Origin: an uncultured Desulfobacteraceae bacterium
GTDB taxonomy: Bacteria; Desulfobacterota; Desulfobacteria; Desulfobacterales; UBA2174
Length of the DNA: 64,000 nucleotides
Reading direction: 5' to 3'
Assembly: GCA_937982505.1 (NCBI GenBank)
Contig: CALJLV010000066.1
Location: 1-64,000 of the forward strand
A program made the position numbers and the translations under genes. Below are positions 50,898-58,272 of the stretch, one piece after another. Below the pieces are notes generated by a model. The model did not search any database. It was not told the origin of the DNA and saw only the letters and a list, made by a program, of their open reading frames with translations. Within the stretch, counting starts at the first letter, position 1; every line of letters starts with the position of its first letter.

Positions 50898-51950
50898 TCA
50901 GATCCGCCCCCCGGCGATGACTTCGGCGGCCCGGCGCTCCAGGGCCGCCACGGCGAAGACAAGCATGGCAAAGCGCCGGTCCCGGGTCTGACCGTGAAAG
51001 TAGCGATAATAGATCTGCTGGGCGATCACCGCCAGGCGAAACAGGCCGAAGGCGTAATAGAACACCAGATCGTCGATGCGCCGGCCGTACGCGGCCGCCA
51101 GTTCCGCGCGGGTCAGGGCCCCGGGGATGTGGGTGGGCATGAGACGCAGGGCGTGCATTTCGGCGCTGTCGCCGGCCTCGACCCAGTAGGCCAGACTGTT
51201 GCCCAGGTCCATGAGCGGATCGCCGATGGTGGCCATCTCCCAGTCCAGGACGCCGATGATGCGCACCGGATCGGCCGGATCGAGGACCACGTTGTCCAGC
51301 CGAAAATCGTTGTGCACCAGGCCCGGCCGGGGGCTGTCGGCCGGCTGGTGACGGGCCAGCCAGGTCATGACGGCCTCGAAGTCCGGGGCGTCGGCGGTGC
51401 GCGCGGCCCGGTAACGGCCGGACCAGCCTTCCACCTGGCGGCGCACATAGCCCGCGGGACGGCCCAGGTCGGCCAGACCGGCGGCGGTGTAGTCGATCCG
51501 ATGCAGTTCCAGATGGGCCTCCAGAAAACACCGGCACAGGGCGCGGGCCCGGTCCGGGGTGTAGACCAGGCCGTCGGGCAGCTCCTTTCTCAGGATGATG
51601 CCCCGGATGCGCTCCATGACGTAAAAAGGGGCCCCGATCACCTCCGGATCCTCGCACAGGGCCAGGGCTTCGGGCACGTAGGGGTAGACCGGCTTCAGGG
51701 CCTTGAGGATCCGGTATTCGCGTCCCATGTCGTGGGCCTTGGCGGCCTTGGTGCCGAAGGGCGGCCGGCGCAGGACCAGTTCCCGGTCGCCCACGGTGAC
51801 CAGATAGGTCAGGTTGGAATAGCCGCCGGGAAACTGGCGCACCGCCACCGGTCCAGCCAGGCCGACGGTCCGGCCGAGATAGGCACCGATCCGGTGGGCG
51901 TCCAGGGCCTCGCCCTCGCGAACGGAGCGGACGGGGTCGATGAGATCCAT
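50898..51950 (-). CDS. APH-family phosphotransferase, ACAD10/LvaA-like kinase
   Basis: Cytoplasmic kinase-fold protein of 350 aa. It has FPGGYSNLTYLV (glycine-rich loop), LVLRRPPFG, the catalytic loop LVHNDFRLDNVVLD and the metal-binding GVLDWEMATIGDPLMDLG. This set matches the aminoglycoside-phosphotransferase-like domain of ACAD10/ACAD11 and of bacterial LvaA, which phosphorylate 4-hydroxyacyl-CoAs. The same leftward gene set has an ACAD10/11-like acyl-CoA dehydrogenase, strengthening that reading over antibiotic resistance. AAGAAGGAGGA just before ATG 51950 is a strong ribosome site. Confidence 0.82.
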   Translation of the reverse strand: MDLIDPVRSVREGEALDAHRIGAYLGRTVGLAGPVAVRQFPGGYSNLTYLVTVGDRELVLRRPPFGTKAAKAHDMGREYRILKALKPVYPYVPEALALCEDPEVIGAPFYVMERIRGIILRKELPDGLVYTPDRARALCRCFLEAHLELHRIDYTAAGLADLGRPAGYVRRQVEGWSGRYRAARTADAPDFEAVMTWLARHQPADSPRPGLVHNDFRLDNVVLDPADPVRIIGVLDWEMATIGDPLMDLGNSLAYWVEAGDSAEMHALRLMPTHIPGALTRAELAAAYGRRIDDLVFYYAFGLFRLAVIAQQIYYRYFHGQTRDRRFAMLVFAVAALERRAAEVIAGGRI

Positions 51951-51975
51951 CGGTCCTCCTTCTTGGGGGGCGGAC

Positions 51976-52551
51976 TCAGGTCCGCGCCAATAGGATCAGA
52001 AAGTTGGGCCCCAGATCATCCAGACGGGTCTGGAGAAACCCATGGGGCGCCAGCCAAGCGGCGATTTCCTCTGGCGACTGGAGCTGCGCGACCGGCGGCC
52101 CCCAGGGTTGATCTTCCTTTTTGACGCTGAGCACCGCCAGCCGGCCGTCGCTTTTCAACACCCGGCGCACCTCGCCGAAGATGGCCGCCGCGTCCCGCTT
52201 GAGCGCCAGCACGTGCCACACCGCAGCCAGCAGGCAGACGTCCACGCTGGCGCCGGCGAGCGGCAGGCCCCGGCGCATGTCGGCCAAAAGGGGGCAGAGG
52301 TTGGCGATGCGCCGCAGGGCCGCCTCGTCGGCCATGGACCGGAGCACCGGAGCCCACTTGTCCAGACCGTAGACCCGCCCCCGGGGGCCCACCCGCAGCG
52401 CCGCGGCCAGGGCCCAGTCCCCGGGACCGCAGCCCAGATCCAGCAGGACATCCTCCGGCCGCAGGCCCAGGGCCGCAAAGACCGGGGCCGGATCCTGCAT
52501 CCCGAAGCTGCTGGGCCCGTGGCGCGGCGTCTGTCTCGCATCGGCGGTCAT
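51976..52551 (-). CDS. Class I SAM-dependent methyltransferase
   Basis: Soluble methyltransferase of 191 aa with the Rossmann SAM-binding motif VLLDLGCGPGDWALAAALRVGPRGRVYGLDKW, a second motif LADMRRGLPLAGASVDVCLLAAVWHVL and RVLKSDGRLAVLSVKKED. It is of the small Methyltransf_11/31 type, with unknown substrate. Its ATG overlaps the TetR stop (ATGA), so the two are co-translated, and it may act with the regulated pathway. The kinase-like gene follows 25 bases later. Confidence 0.85.
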   Translation of the reverse strand: MTADARQTPRHGPSSFGMQDPAPVFAALGLRPEDVLLDLGCGPGDWALAAALRVGPRGRVYGLDKWAPVLRSMADEAALRRIANLCPLLADMRRGLPLAGASVDVCLLAAVWHVLALKRDAAAIFGEVRRVLKSDGRLAVLSVKKEDQPWGPPVAQLQSPEEIAAWLAPHGFLQTRLDDLGPNFLILLART

Positions 52552-53255
52552 CAGCCGTTTTGTCCTGGGCCGGGCCGGTAGTGTTCGATCTGGTCCAACA
52601 CCGCCGCGGCGTACTGGTCCACCGTGATCTTTCGCCCGGCGTGCTTCCAGTGCTTGAGATACCAGTCCTGGAGCATGGCCTTGAGCAGACTGGCGCTCAG
52701 GCGGAAATCGCGCGCCGCGATGGCCCCGGCCTCGGCCGCCTGGCGCAGCAGATCCTCGAAGAGCCGCTCGGTGGCCAGCTCGCCCTCCAAGGTGCGGCGG
52801 CGCTCGGCCGGGGGCAGGCGGCGCGCCTCCATGTAGGCGAAAAAGAACCAGGGCTGCATGGCCTCGCTGAGGTACAGATGGGTGCGCACGGCGCAGCGCA
52901 GCCGTTCCAAGGGGTCCGAAGCCTGGGCCAGACGCTGCTCCAGAATGCGCCGGGTGACGCTGCGGCGCTGGTCCTGGAGCATGGCCAGCAGATCTTCCTT
53001 GGCGGGGAAATAGGCGTAGAGGGCACCCATGCTCATGCCGGTCTCGGCGCTCAGATCGCGCATGGTCATGGCCGCGAACCCCTTCTGGTTGGCGATCCTG
53101 AGGGCCGCGGCGAAGATCCGCTCCAGGTTGCGCACCACGGTGGCTTCCTTCTTGACGCGAAACGCCCCGGGGTGGCGCGCGAAGACCTCGCGGCACAGTT
53201 CGGCCTTGGACAGATCCACCATTTTTTTGAATTCGCTGTAGCTCATGGCGGCCAT
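52551..53255 (-). CDS. TetR/AcrR-family transcriptional regulator
   Basis: DNA-binding regulator of 234 aa. The helix-turn-helix lies near residues 45-90: RIFAAALRIANQKGFAAMTMRDLSAETGMSMGALYAYFPAKEDLL. The C-terminal ligand domain is helical with aromatic patches (MQPWFFFAYMEARRL). It is embedded between the acyl-CoA dehydrogenase and methyltransferase genes of the leftward operon. The likely target is the 26-bp inverted repeat at 55304-55329 that lies between divergent promoters; an acyl-CoA or related metabolite is the likely ligand. Both points are inferred. GGAGTTGA precedes ATG 53255. Confidence 0.88.
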   Translation of the reverse strand: MAAMSYSEFKKMVDLSKAELCREVFARHPGAFRVKKEATVVRNLERIFAAALRIANQKGFAAMTMRDLSAETGMSMGALYAYFPAKEDLLAMLQDQRRSVTRRILEQRLAQASDPLERLRCAVRTHLYLSEAMQPWFFFAYMEARRLPPAERRRTLEGELATERLFEDLLRQAAEAGAIAARDFRLSASLLKAMLQDWYLKHWKHAGRKITVDQYAAAVLDQIEHYRPGPGQNG

Positions 53256-53305
53256 TCAACTCCGATCCGTCCGACGGGACGGTCCAACAGACCGCAAAAT
53301 CCCCG

Positions 53306-54511
53306 TCAGCGCACCCGCCGCCCCTCGTAGCCCCTGAGGATCTGCCGCGCCGCGGACACCTTGTGGACCTCGTCGGCCCCGTCGTAGATCCGCGCGGCCC
53401 GCTCGTGGCGGAAAAAGAAGGCCAGCACCGTGTCGTCGGTCATCCCCAGCCCGCCGTGGACCTGCAGGGCCCGGTCGACCACCCGCTGCATGGTGTTGGC
53501 CACGGTGAACTTGATCAGCGAGATTTCACGGCGCGCCGCCTTGTTGCCTTCCTCGTCCATCTTCCAGGCCGCGTTGAGCACCATGAGCCGGGCCGCCTCG
53601 ATCTCGGCGGCCGACTCGGCGATCCAGGACTGGACGATCTGCTTGTGGGCCAGGGTCTTGCCAGGCCCGATCTGCCGGGTCAGGGCCCGGTGGCACATCA
53701 GGTCGAAGGCCCGTCGGCAGATCCCCAGCCAGCGCATGCAGTGGTGGATGCGTCCGGGCCCCAGGCGTTCCTGGGCGATGACGAACCCGTGTCCCCGGGG
53801 GCCCAGCAGGTTCCCGGCCGGCACGCGGCAGTCCTGGTAGAGGATCTCGGCGTGGCTGAAGTAGTCCTCTCCGCAGTGGCCCATCACCGGGATGTTGCGC
53901 ACCCGGTTGAACCCCGGCGCATCGGTGGGCACGATGATCATGCTGGCCTGCAGATAGGGGCTGGCCTCCGGATCGGTCTTGGCCATGACGATGGCCAAGG
54001 CGGCCCCGTCGGCGGCGGTGGTGTACCACTTCTGGCCGTTGATCACCCACTGGTCCCCCTCGAGCACCGCGGTGGTGTCCATGAGCACCGGATTGGACCC
54101 GGCCAGGTTGACCTCGGTCATGGAAAAGCAACTGCGGATTTCGCCGGCCACCAGGGGGCCGAGGTATTTCTCCTTCTGGGCCGCGTTGCCGAACAGATGC
54201 AGGATCTCGATGTTGCCCGCATCCGGCGCGTGGCAGCCGAAGACGAAGTGGCCCAGGGGGCTGCGGCCCAGGGCCTCGGAGACCAGACCGTGCTCCACCA
54301 GGCTCAGGCCCATGCCCCCGTAGGCCTTCGGGTGGTTGGGGGCCCACAGCTCCATCTGCTTGACCAGGCGGCGCTTTTCCGCGATTACGGGCAGCAGGTC
54401 GGTAAAGGGCCGGTTGAGAAATTCGGGCTCCAGGGGGATAAGCTCCTTTTCGACGAACTCGTCGATCATCCCCAGCACGATCTGCATCTTTTCCGAAATG
54501 CCGAACTCCAT
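53306..54511 (-). CDS. Acyl-CoA dehydrogenase, ACAD10/11-like
   Basis: Flavin acyl-CoA dehydrogenase of 401 aa. It has CFSMTEVNLAGSNP and WVINGQKWYTTAADGA (flavin and substrate loops), QVHGGLGMTDDT, and the C-terminal IYDGADEVHK where most family members have a Glu-containing YEG motif. The DGxDEVH form is typical of ACAD10/ACAD11 and LvaC-like enzymes, which act on 4-phosphoacyl-CoAs. With the adjacent APH-type kinase it suggests conversion of 4-hydroxyacyl-CoA to a beta-oxidation intermediate. ETF, its usual electron acceptor, is encoded across the divergent promoter. AGGAG precedes the ATG. Confidence 0.88.
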   Translation of the reverse strand: MEFGISEKMQIVLGMIDEFVEKELIPLEPEFLNRPFTDLLPVIAEKRRLVKQMELWAPNHPKAYGGMGLSLVEHGLVSEALGRSPLGHFVFGCHAPDAGNIEILHLFGNAAQKEKYLGPLVAGEIRSCFSMTEVNLAGSNPVLMDTTAVLEGDQWVINGQKWYTTAADGAALAIVMAKTDPEASPYLQASMIIVPTDAPGFNRVRNIPVMGHCGEDYFSHAEILYQDCRVPAGNLLGPRGHGFVIAQERLGPGRIHHCMRWLGICRRAFDLMCHRALTRQIGPGKTLAHKQIVQSWIAESAAEIEAARLMVLNAAWKMDEEGNKAARREISLIKFTVANTMQRVVDRALQVHGGLGMTDDTVLAFFFRHERAARIYDGADEVHKVSAARQILRGYEGRRVR

Positions 54512-54519
54512 GGAATCTC

Positions 54520-55212
54520 CTAGAACAGGGTTTTGAGGGTCGGATCGGCCTCTGTTTCCAGATGGCCGAGAGCGTTGAAGGATTTCATGGAAAAATGGCC
54601 GCCGTTGGTTTCAAGCACCGATACCGACGTGTTGTAGATCTGCCAGCCAAGCGCCATGGCCACCGTCGGCGACAGGGACAGGGCCTCCTGAACACTGACG
54701 GCGATGGGACCGCCGGAGGTAAAGACCGCCACCCGGCGGCAGCCGGCGACGCGGGACGCCACCTGGCGCAGTCCGTCGCGTACCCGCCGGCTGAAGCCCG
54801 CCACCGTGTGCCCGGGTGCCTCGTGGTCCGCGAGACTGATCTGCATGGCCCGGCTCATGACCTGGCGGTAGGCCCGCGGATCCCTGTAGCGCCGGGCATA
54901 GGCCGCCGCCAGGTCCGGCTCGGCGGCCAGCAGGGCGCCGACCCGGGCGGCGAGGACCGCCTCGACGTCGATCTCGGCGAAGGCCTCGATGATTTCCGGC
55001 GCCCCGGTGTCGTTGGCGGCATTCAAGGCCCCTTCGGCCGTCTGCACGTGACGCCGCAGGGGGCCGGTGAAGACCGCGTCGAAACGGGTTCCGACGCGCC
55101 GCAGAAATTGCCCCAGCAACCTGGCCTGGCGATGGCCGAGATCCGAGAGCCGATCGTAGTCGGCCGTGCCGAAGGAGGCCTGGGCATGGCGGATGAGGTG
55201 GATTTCGGTCAT
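54520..55212 (-). CDS. Histidine phosphatase family protein
   Basis: Phosphoglycerate-mutase-like phosphatase of 230 aa. The catalytic motif LIRHAQASFG (His8) is at the N-terminus, with FTGPLRRHVQTAE, an acidic middle region and a late VAVFTSGGPIAVSVQEAL carrying a serine where the family usually has the second histidine (GHGG-type). That substitution is worth checking in an alignment. First gene of the leftward operon, 8 bases before the acyl-CoA dehydrogenase. A phosphatase next to an acyl-CoA kinase could recycle phosphorylated intermediates, but this is inferred. Confidence 0.8.
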   Translation of the reverse strand: MTEIHLIRHAQASFGTADYDRLSDLGHRQARLLGQFLRRVGTRFDAVFTGPLRRHVQTAEGALNAANDTGAPEIIEAFAEIDVEAVLAARVGALLAAEPDLAAAYARRYRDPRAYRQVMSRAMQISLADHEAPGHTVAGFSRRVRDGLRQVASRVAGCRRVAVFTSGGPIAVSVQEALSLSPTVAMALGWQIYNTSVSVLETNGGHFSMKSFNALGHLETEADPTLKTLF

Positions 55213-55459
55213 GGATCAGCCCGTGCAAAAGGATGGCCGCCGTGAGGGTCCAGCTTTGGTACTCAATGCTGCCTGTAGCCTTTGGGGAAAGGGTTTGTCA
55301 ATCAAAAAGCGAGCGAACGCTCGCTTTTTCTTGACAGGTCCGGGCCCTTGACCTATGGTGCCGCCAGCGGTTTTCAGCCCTGCCGGGGGGATCGCTCACG
55401 CGCCCGGAGGGTCGGAGACCTGGCGAATCTAGGGGATTGGAAGTCGCCATGCGCAGGCC
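55213..55459. promoter_or_regulatory. Bidirectional promoter/operator for catabolic operons
   Basis: A 12-bp inverted repeat (AAAAAGCGAGCG, 55304-55315, and its complement, 55318-55329) with a 2-base spacer sits exactly between two mirrored -35 boxes. Rightward: TTGACA 55331-55336, 17-base spacer, TATGGT 55354-55359. Leftward: TTGACA on the minus strand (55301-55296) with a weaker -10 about 17-18 bases on. A factor bound here would cover both promoters. The TetR gene in the leftward operon is the natural candidate. A terminator reading of the stem plus T run is less likely at this place. Confidence 0.75.
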
Positions 55460-56239
55460 ATGAAAATCCTCGTCTGCATTAAACAGATCCTGGCGCCCGA
55501 ATCCGAGCTGGTCCCCAGGGCCGACGGCACAGGGGTGAGGCCCACGGGGCCGGCCGAGCGGCGCATCAGCCGCTACGACGCCTGTGCCCTGGAGGCGGCG
55601 CTGCAGCTGCGCGAGCGCGTCGGCGGGCGGATCCGGGTGGTCACGGTGGGACCGTCAGCGGCCGTCGAGGCCCTGCACCGGGCCCTGGGCATGGGCGCCG
55701 ACGAGGCCATGCACGTCGTTGCGGCCGACGACGTCGACGACCCCTTCATCGTGGCCGGAGCCCTGGCGCCGGCGGCCGAGGACGACGACCTGGTCCTCGC
55801 CGGGGTGATGAGCGAAGACCTGATGCAAGGCGCCGTGGGGCCGATCCTGGCCGCCCTGCTGGGACGCCCCTGCGCCACGGCGGCGGTGGTTCTGGAACCG
55901 GGGCCGGCGGGTTCGGGCCTGACGGTGGAAGAGGAGCTGGAACACGGCGAGCGCAGCCTCGTGGCCCTCGCGCTCCCGGCAGTGGTCACCATCCAGAGCG
56001 GCCCCTGGACGCCCCGCTACCCGTCGCTGTCCGGTCTGCTCAAGGCCCGCCGCCAGGTTGTCCAAACCCTGGAACTGGCCGCCCTGCCCGTCCCCGGTCC
56101 GCGACAGCGGATCCTGGGGCTCGCCGCCCCGCCGCCCATCCGCCGGGGACGGATCCTGACGGGATCCGCCGGCGACAAGGCCACCCAACTGGTCCGTCTT
56201 CTGCGACGGCAGGGGTTTCTACCGCCGGAGGGCCCATGA
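55460..56239 (+). CDS. etfB: Electron transfer flavoprotein, beta subunit
   Basis: Soluble ETF-beta of 259 aa. MKILVCIKQILAPESE at the N-terminus and ISRYDACALEAALQLRE are typical, with ALGMGADEAMHV and AGVMSEDLMQGAVGPILAALLG for nucleotide binding. PRYPSLSGLLKARR is the conserved late motif. It pairs with the overlapping etfA to carry electrons from acyl-CoA dehydrogenases, or to participate in electron bifurcation or confurcation. First gene of the rightward operon, 100 bases after the -10 box. No strong Shine-Dalgarno sequence precedes the start. Confidence 0.92.
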   Translation: MKILVCIKQILAPESELVPRADGTGVRPTGPAERRISRYDACALEAALQLRERVGGRIRVVTVGPSAAVEALHRALGMGADEAMHVVAADDVDDPFIVAGALAPAAEDDDLVLAGVMSEDLMQGAVGPILAALLGRPCATAAVVLEPGPAGSGLTVEEELEHGERSLVALALPAVVTIQSGPWTPRYPSLSGLLKARRQVVQTLELAALPVPGPRQRILGLAAPPPIRRGRILTGSAGDKATQLVRLLRRQGFLPPEGP

Positions 56240-57300
56240 CCACGCCACCGGTCCACCTTGTCCTGGCCAGCCGCGATCAACGCCTGCCGGCGGCTGCCGA
56301 AAACCTCGCCGCCTGCGCCCGGGCCATCGCCGCCCCCGCTGCGGCGCCGATCCGGGCGGTGGTGGCCGGTGCGGATCCTTGGGCCGCGGCCGGAGAAACG
56401 GCCCGGCATCTGGGCATGCCGGTGACGGCTCTGCAAATCGTGGACCTCGCCGATCCCGGGGACGGCGCCGCCGGCCCCGCCCTGGCGGACTTCCTGAATT
56501 CGCAGGCGCCGGCCTGGATCCTGATGGAAGACACCCCCCTGGGGCGACGCTGGGCCGCCGAACTGGGGGTCCGCTTGGCGGCGGCCTGCATCATCGGGGT
56601 GGACGCCGTCAACCGCGACGGGGCCGGGGTCGTCTTGACACGGGCCGTCTGGGGGGGCAAGTTCAGAGCCGCCATCCGCGCGGAGGCCGAAAGGACGGTG
56701 GCCACTGTGGCCAGCGGCGCCTTTGTCGACCGGCCGGAGAAAACCGGCGAGGCGGCGGATGTCCGCCTCATCCGCCGCAGGGCCGACCATGGCGGCCGTC
56801 GCCACCTCCGGCGCATTGCGGCGACCGCGGCGGATGCATGCTTGGGTGAGGCCCGGGCCATCGTGGCTGCGGGAAACGGCATCGGCGAAGCCGACCGGCT
56901 GGCGCTGGTCCGCGAACTGGCCCAGCGGCTCACCGGGGCCGCCGTGGCCGGCTCGCGGCCGGTCTGCGACCGGGGCTGGCTCCCCTACAGCCGCCAGGTG
57001 GGGATCACCGGCGCCACCGTGGCCCCGGCGCTGTATATCGCCTGCGGCATCTCCGGAGCAGCCCAGCACGTTGCCGGGATGTCCGGGGCCGAACTGGTGG
57101 TGGCCATCAACAAGGACCCCCGGGCCGCCATCTTCCAGCATGCCGACATCGGGGTGGTGGAGGACCTGGCGACGTTTCTGCCCCTGCTGATCGAGGCCTG
57201 CCGGCCCCAAAAAGATTCGCCGGAAGGCTTCGGCACACCGTCATCCCGGGCGCCGACCCGGGATCCAATTCAGAAGGCTGAAGGTGGCCGGAAAACCTGA
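56236..57300 (+). CDS. etfA: Electron transfer flavoprotein, alpha subunit, with repeat-derived tail
   Basis: ETF-alpha of 354 aa, starting within the etfB stop (ATGA). The C-terminal FAD domain is clear: VAGSRPVCDRGWLPYSRQVGITGATVAPALYIACGISGAAQHVAGM and VVAINKDPRAAIFQHADIGVVED. The protein should end soon after LPLLIEACRPQ. Instead about 28 more residues, including SSRAPTRDP, are translated from a palindromic repeat at 57237-57266 and its flank. The frame stays open to a TGA at 57298, so the extra tail may be real but is probably not functional. Confidence 0.9.
   Translation: MTTPPVHLVLASRDQRLPAAAENLAACARAIAAPAAAPIRAVVAGADPWAAAGETARHLGMPVTALQIVDLADPGDGAAGPALADFLNSQAPAWILMEDTPLGRRWAAELGVRLAAACIIGVDAVNRDGAGVVLTRAVWGGKFRAAIRAEAERTVATVASGAFVDRPEKTGEAADVRLIRRRADHGGRRHLRRIAATAADACLGEARAIVAAGNGIGEADRLALVRELAQRLTGAAVAGSRPVCDRGWLPYSRQVGITGATVAPALYIACGISGAAQHVAGMSGAELVVAINKDPRAAIFQHADIGVVEDLATFLPLLIEACRPQKDSPEGFGTPSSRAPTRDPIQKAEGGRKT
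57237..57266. repeat. Palindromic repeat (GTCATCCCGGG type) inside the 3' end of etfA
   Basis: ATCCCGGG (57243-57250) and CCCGGGAT (57257-57264) form a perfect 8-bp stem around a 6-base loop, preceded by GTC. This is a widespread dispersed bacterial repeat style, usually intergenic. Translated here it yields the SSRAPTRDP tail of EtfA. It resembles the element at 50856. Confidence 0.7.
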
Positions 57301-57330
57301 TGGTCGATACAAGGAGCGTCGCAAAGAGCA

Positions 57331-58272
57331 ATGCCTGACTTGAAGTGCGAAGACATCCAAAAGGTGCTGGTGGTCGGCGCCGGGACCATGGGCGGCCAGA
57401 TCGCCTGGCTCCTTGCGGCCAATGGCCTGAAGGTATCGGTCTACGACGCCTTGGGTGAGGCGCTGGCGGCCCTGCCGGCGCGCCTGGATGCGCTGGCCCG
57501 GCGCTTCTGTCGCCGCGGCCGGCTCTCCGAGGATCAGGCCCGCCAGGCCCTGGCGCGCATCGAGATCACGGCCGACCCGGACCGGGCCGCCGCCGGAGCC
57601 GACCTGCTCAGCGAATCGGTCCCCGAGGATCCGGACCTCAAGGGGCGGGTGCTGGCCGATTTTCACCGCCGCTGCCCGCCCCGCACCATCTTTACCACCA
57701 ACACCTCCACTTTGCTCCCTTCCCGGTTCGCCGCCGCCAGCGGCCGGCCCGAGCGCCTGGCGGCCCTGCATTTTCACGACGTGTCCCTGTCGTGCATCGT
57801 GGACGTGATGCCCCATGCGCACACCGACCCGAAAATCGTCGAACTGCTGGCGAACTTCTGCCGGCGCATCGGCCAGGCGCCCATCGTCCTGGCCCGGGAG
57901 AGCAGCGGCTATGTCTTCAACGCCATGCTCACCCGGCTCTTCGACGCCGCCCTGACCCTGGCCGCCAATGGGGTGGCCGCGGTGGAGGACATCGACCGCT
58001 CCTGGATGGGGGTCACCTGGATGCCCGCCGGCCCCTTCGGCATTATGGACAGCATCGGTCTGGCGACCGTCCACCAGATCTGCGCCTACTGGGCCGAGCG
58101 CCGCAACGATCCCCAGGCCCGGACCAACGCCGCTTTCGTAGAGCGCCTGGTGGCCGAAGGCCGCCTGGGGGTCAAGACCGGCCAGGGCTTTTACACCTAT
58201 CCGGACCCGGCCTTCCGGCGCCCGGACTTTCTCACCGCCGCCGTTCCATCCGGAAAAGGAGAAACCCCATGA
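57331..58272 (+). CDS. 3-hydroxyacyl-CoA dehydrogenase
   Basis: NAD-dependent beta-oxidation-type dehydrogenase of 313 aa. The N-terminal fold is VLVVGAGTMGGQIAWLLAANG, with SESVPEDPDLKGRVLADF and TTNTSTLLPS following. LHFHDVS replaces the usual LHFFNP at the catalytic-His loop, with ADVMPH-like VDVMPHAHT after it. The C-terminal dimer domain has GYVFNAMLTRLFDAAL and GPFGIMDSIGL, ending near GVKTGQGFYTYPDP. It suits the step after an enoyl-CoA hydratase, none of which is present here. Overlaps the next gene by ATGA. Confidence 0.88.
   Translation: MPDLKCEDIQKVLVVGAGTMGGQIAWLLAANGLKVSVYDALGEALAALPARLDALARRFCRRGRLSEDQARQALARIEITADPDRAAAGADLLSESVPEDPDLKGRVLADFHRRCPPRTIFTTNTSTLLPSRFAAASGRPERLAALHFHDVSLSCIVDVMPHAHTDPKIVELLANFCRRIGQAPIVLARESSGYVFNAMLTRLFDAALTLAANGVAAVEDIDRSWMGVTWMPAGPFGIMDSIGLATVHQICAYWAERRNDPQARTNAAFVERLVAEGRLGVKTGQGFYTYPDPAFRRPDFLTAAVPSGKGETP

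Noticed and set aside
50898..51950. Aminoglycoside resistance gene
   Set aside because: The fold is shared, but motifs and operon context match the ACAD10/LvaA-like acyl-CoA kinase group.
55304..55329. Rho-independent terminator
   Set aside because: The stem and T run would fit, but it sits between divergent promoters with no upstream gene to terminate on either strand.
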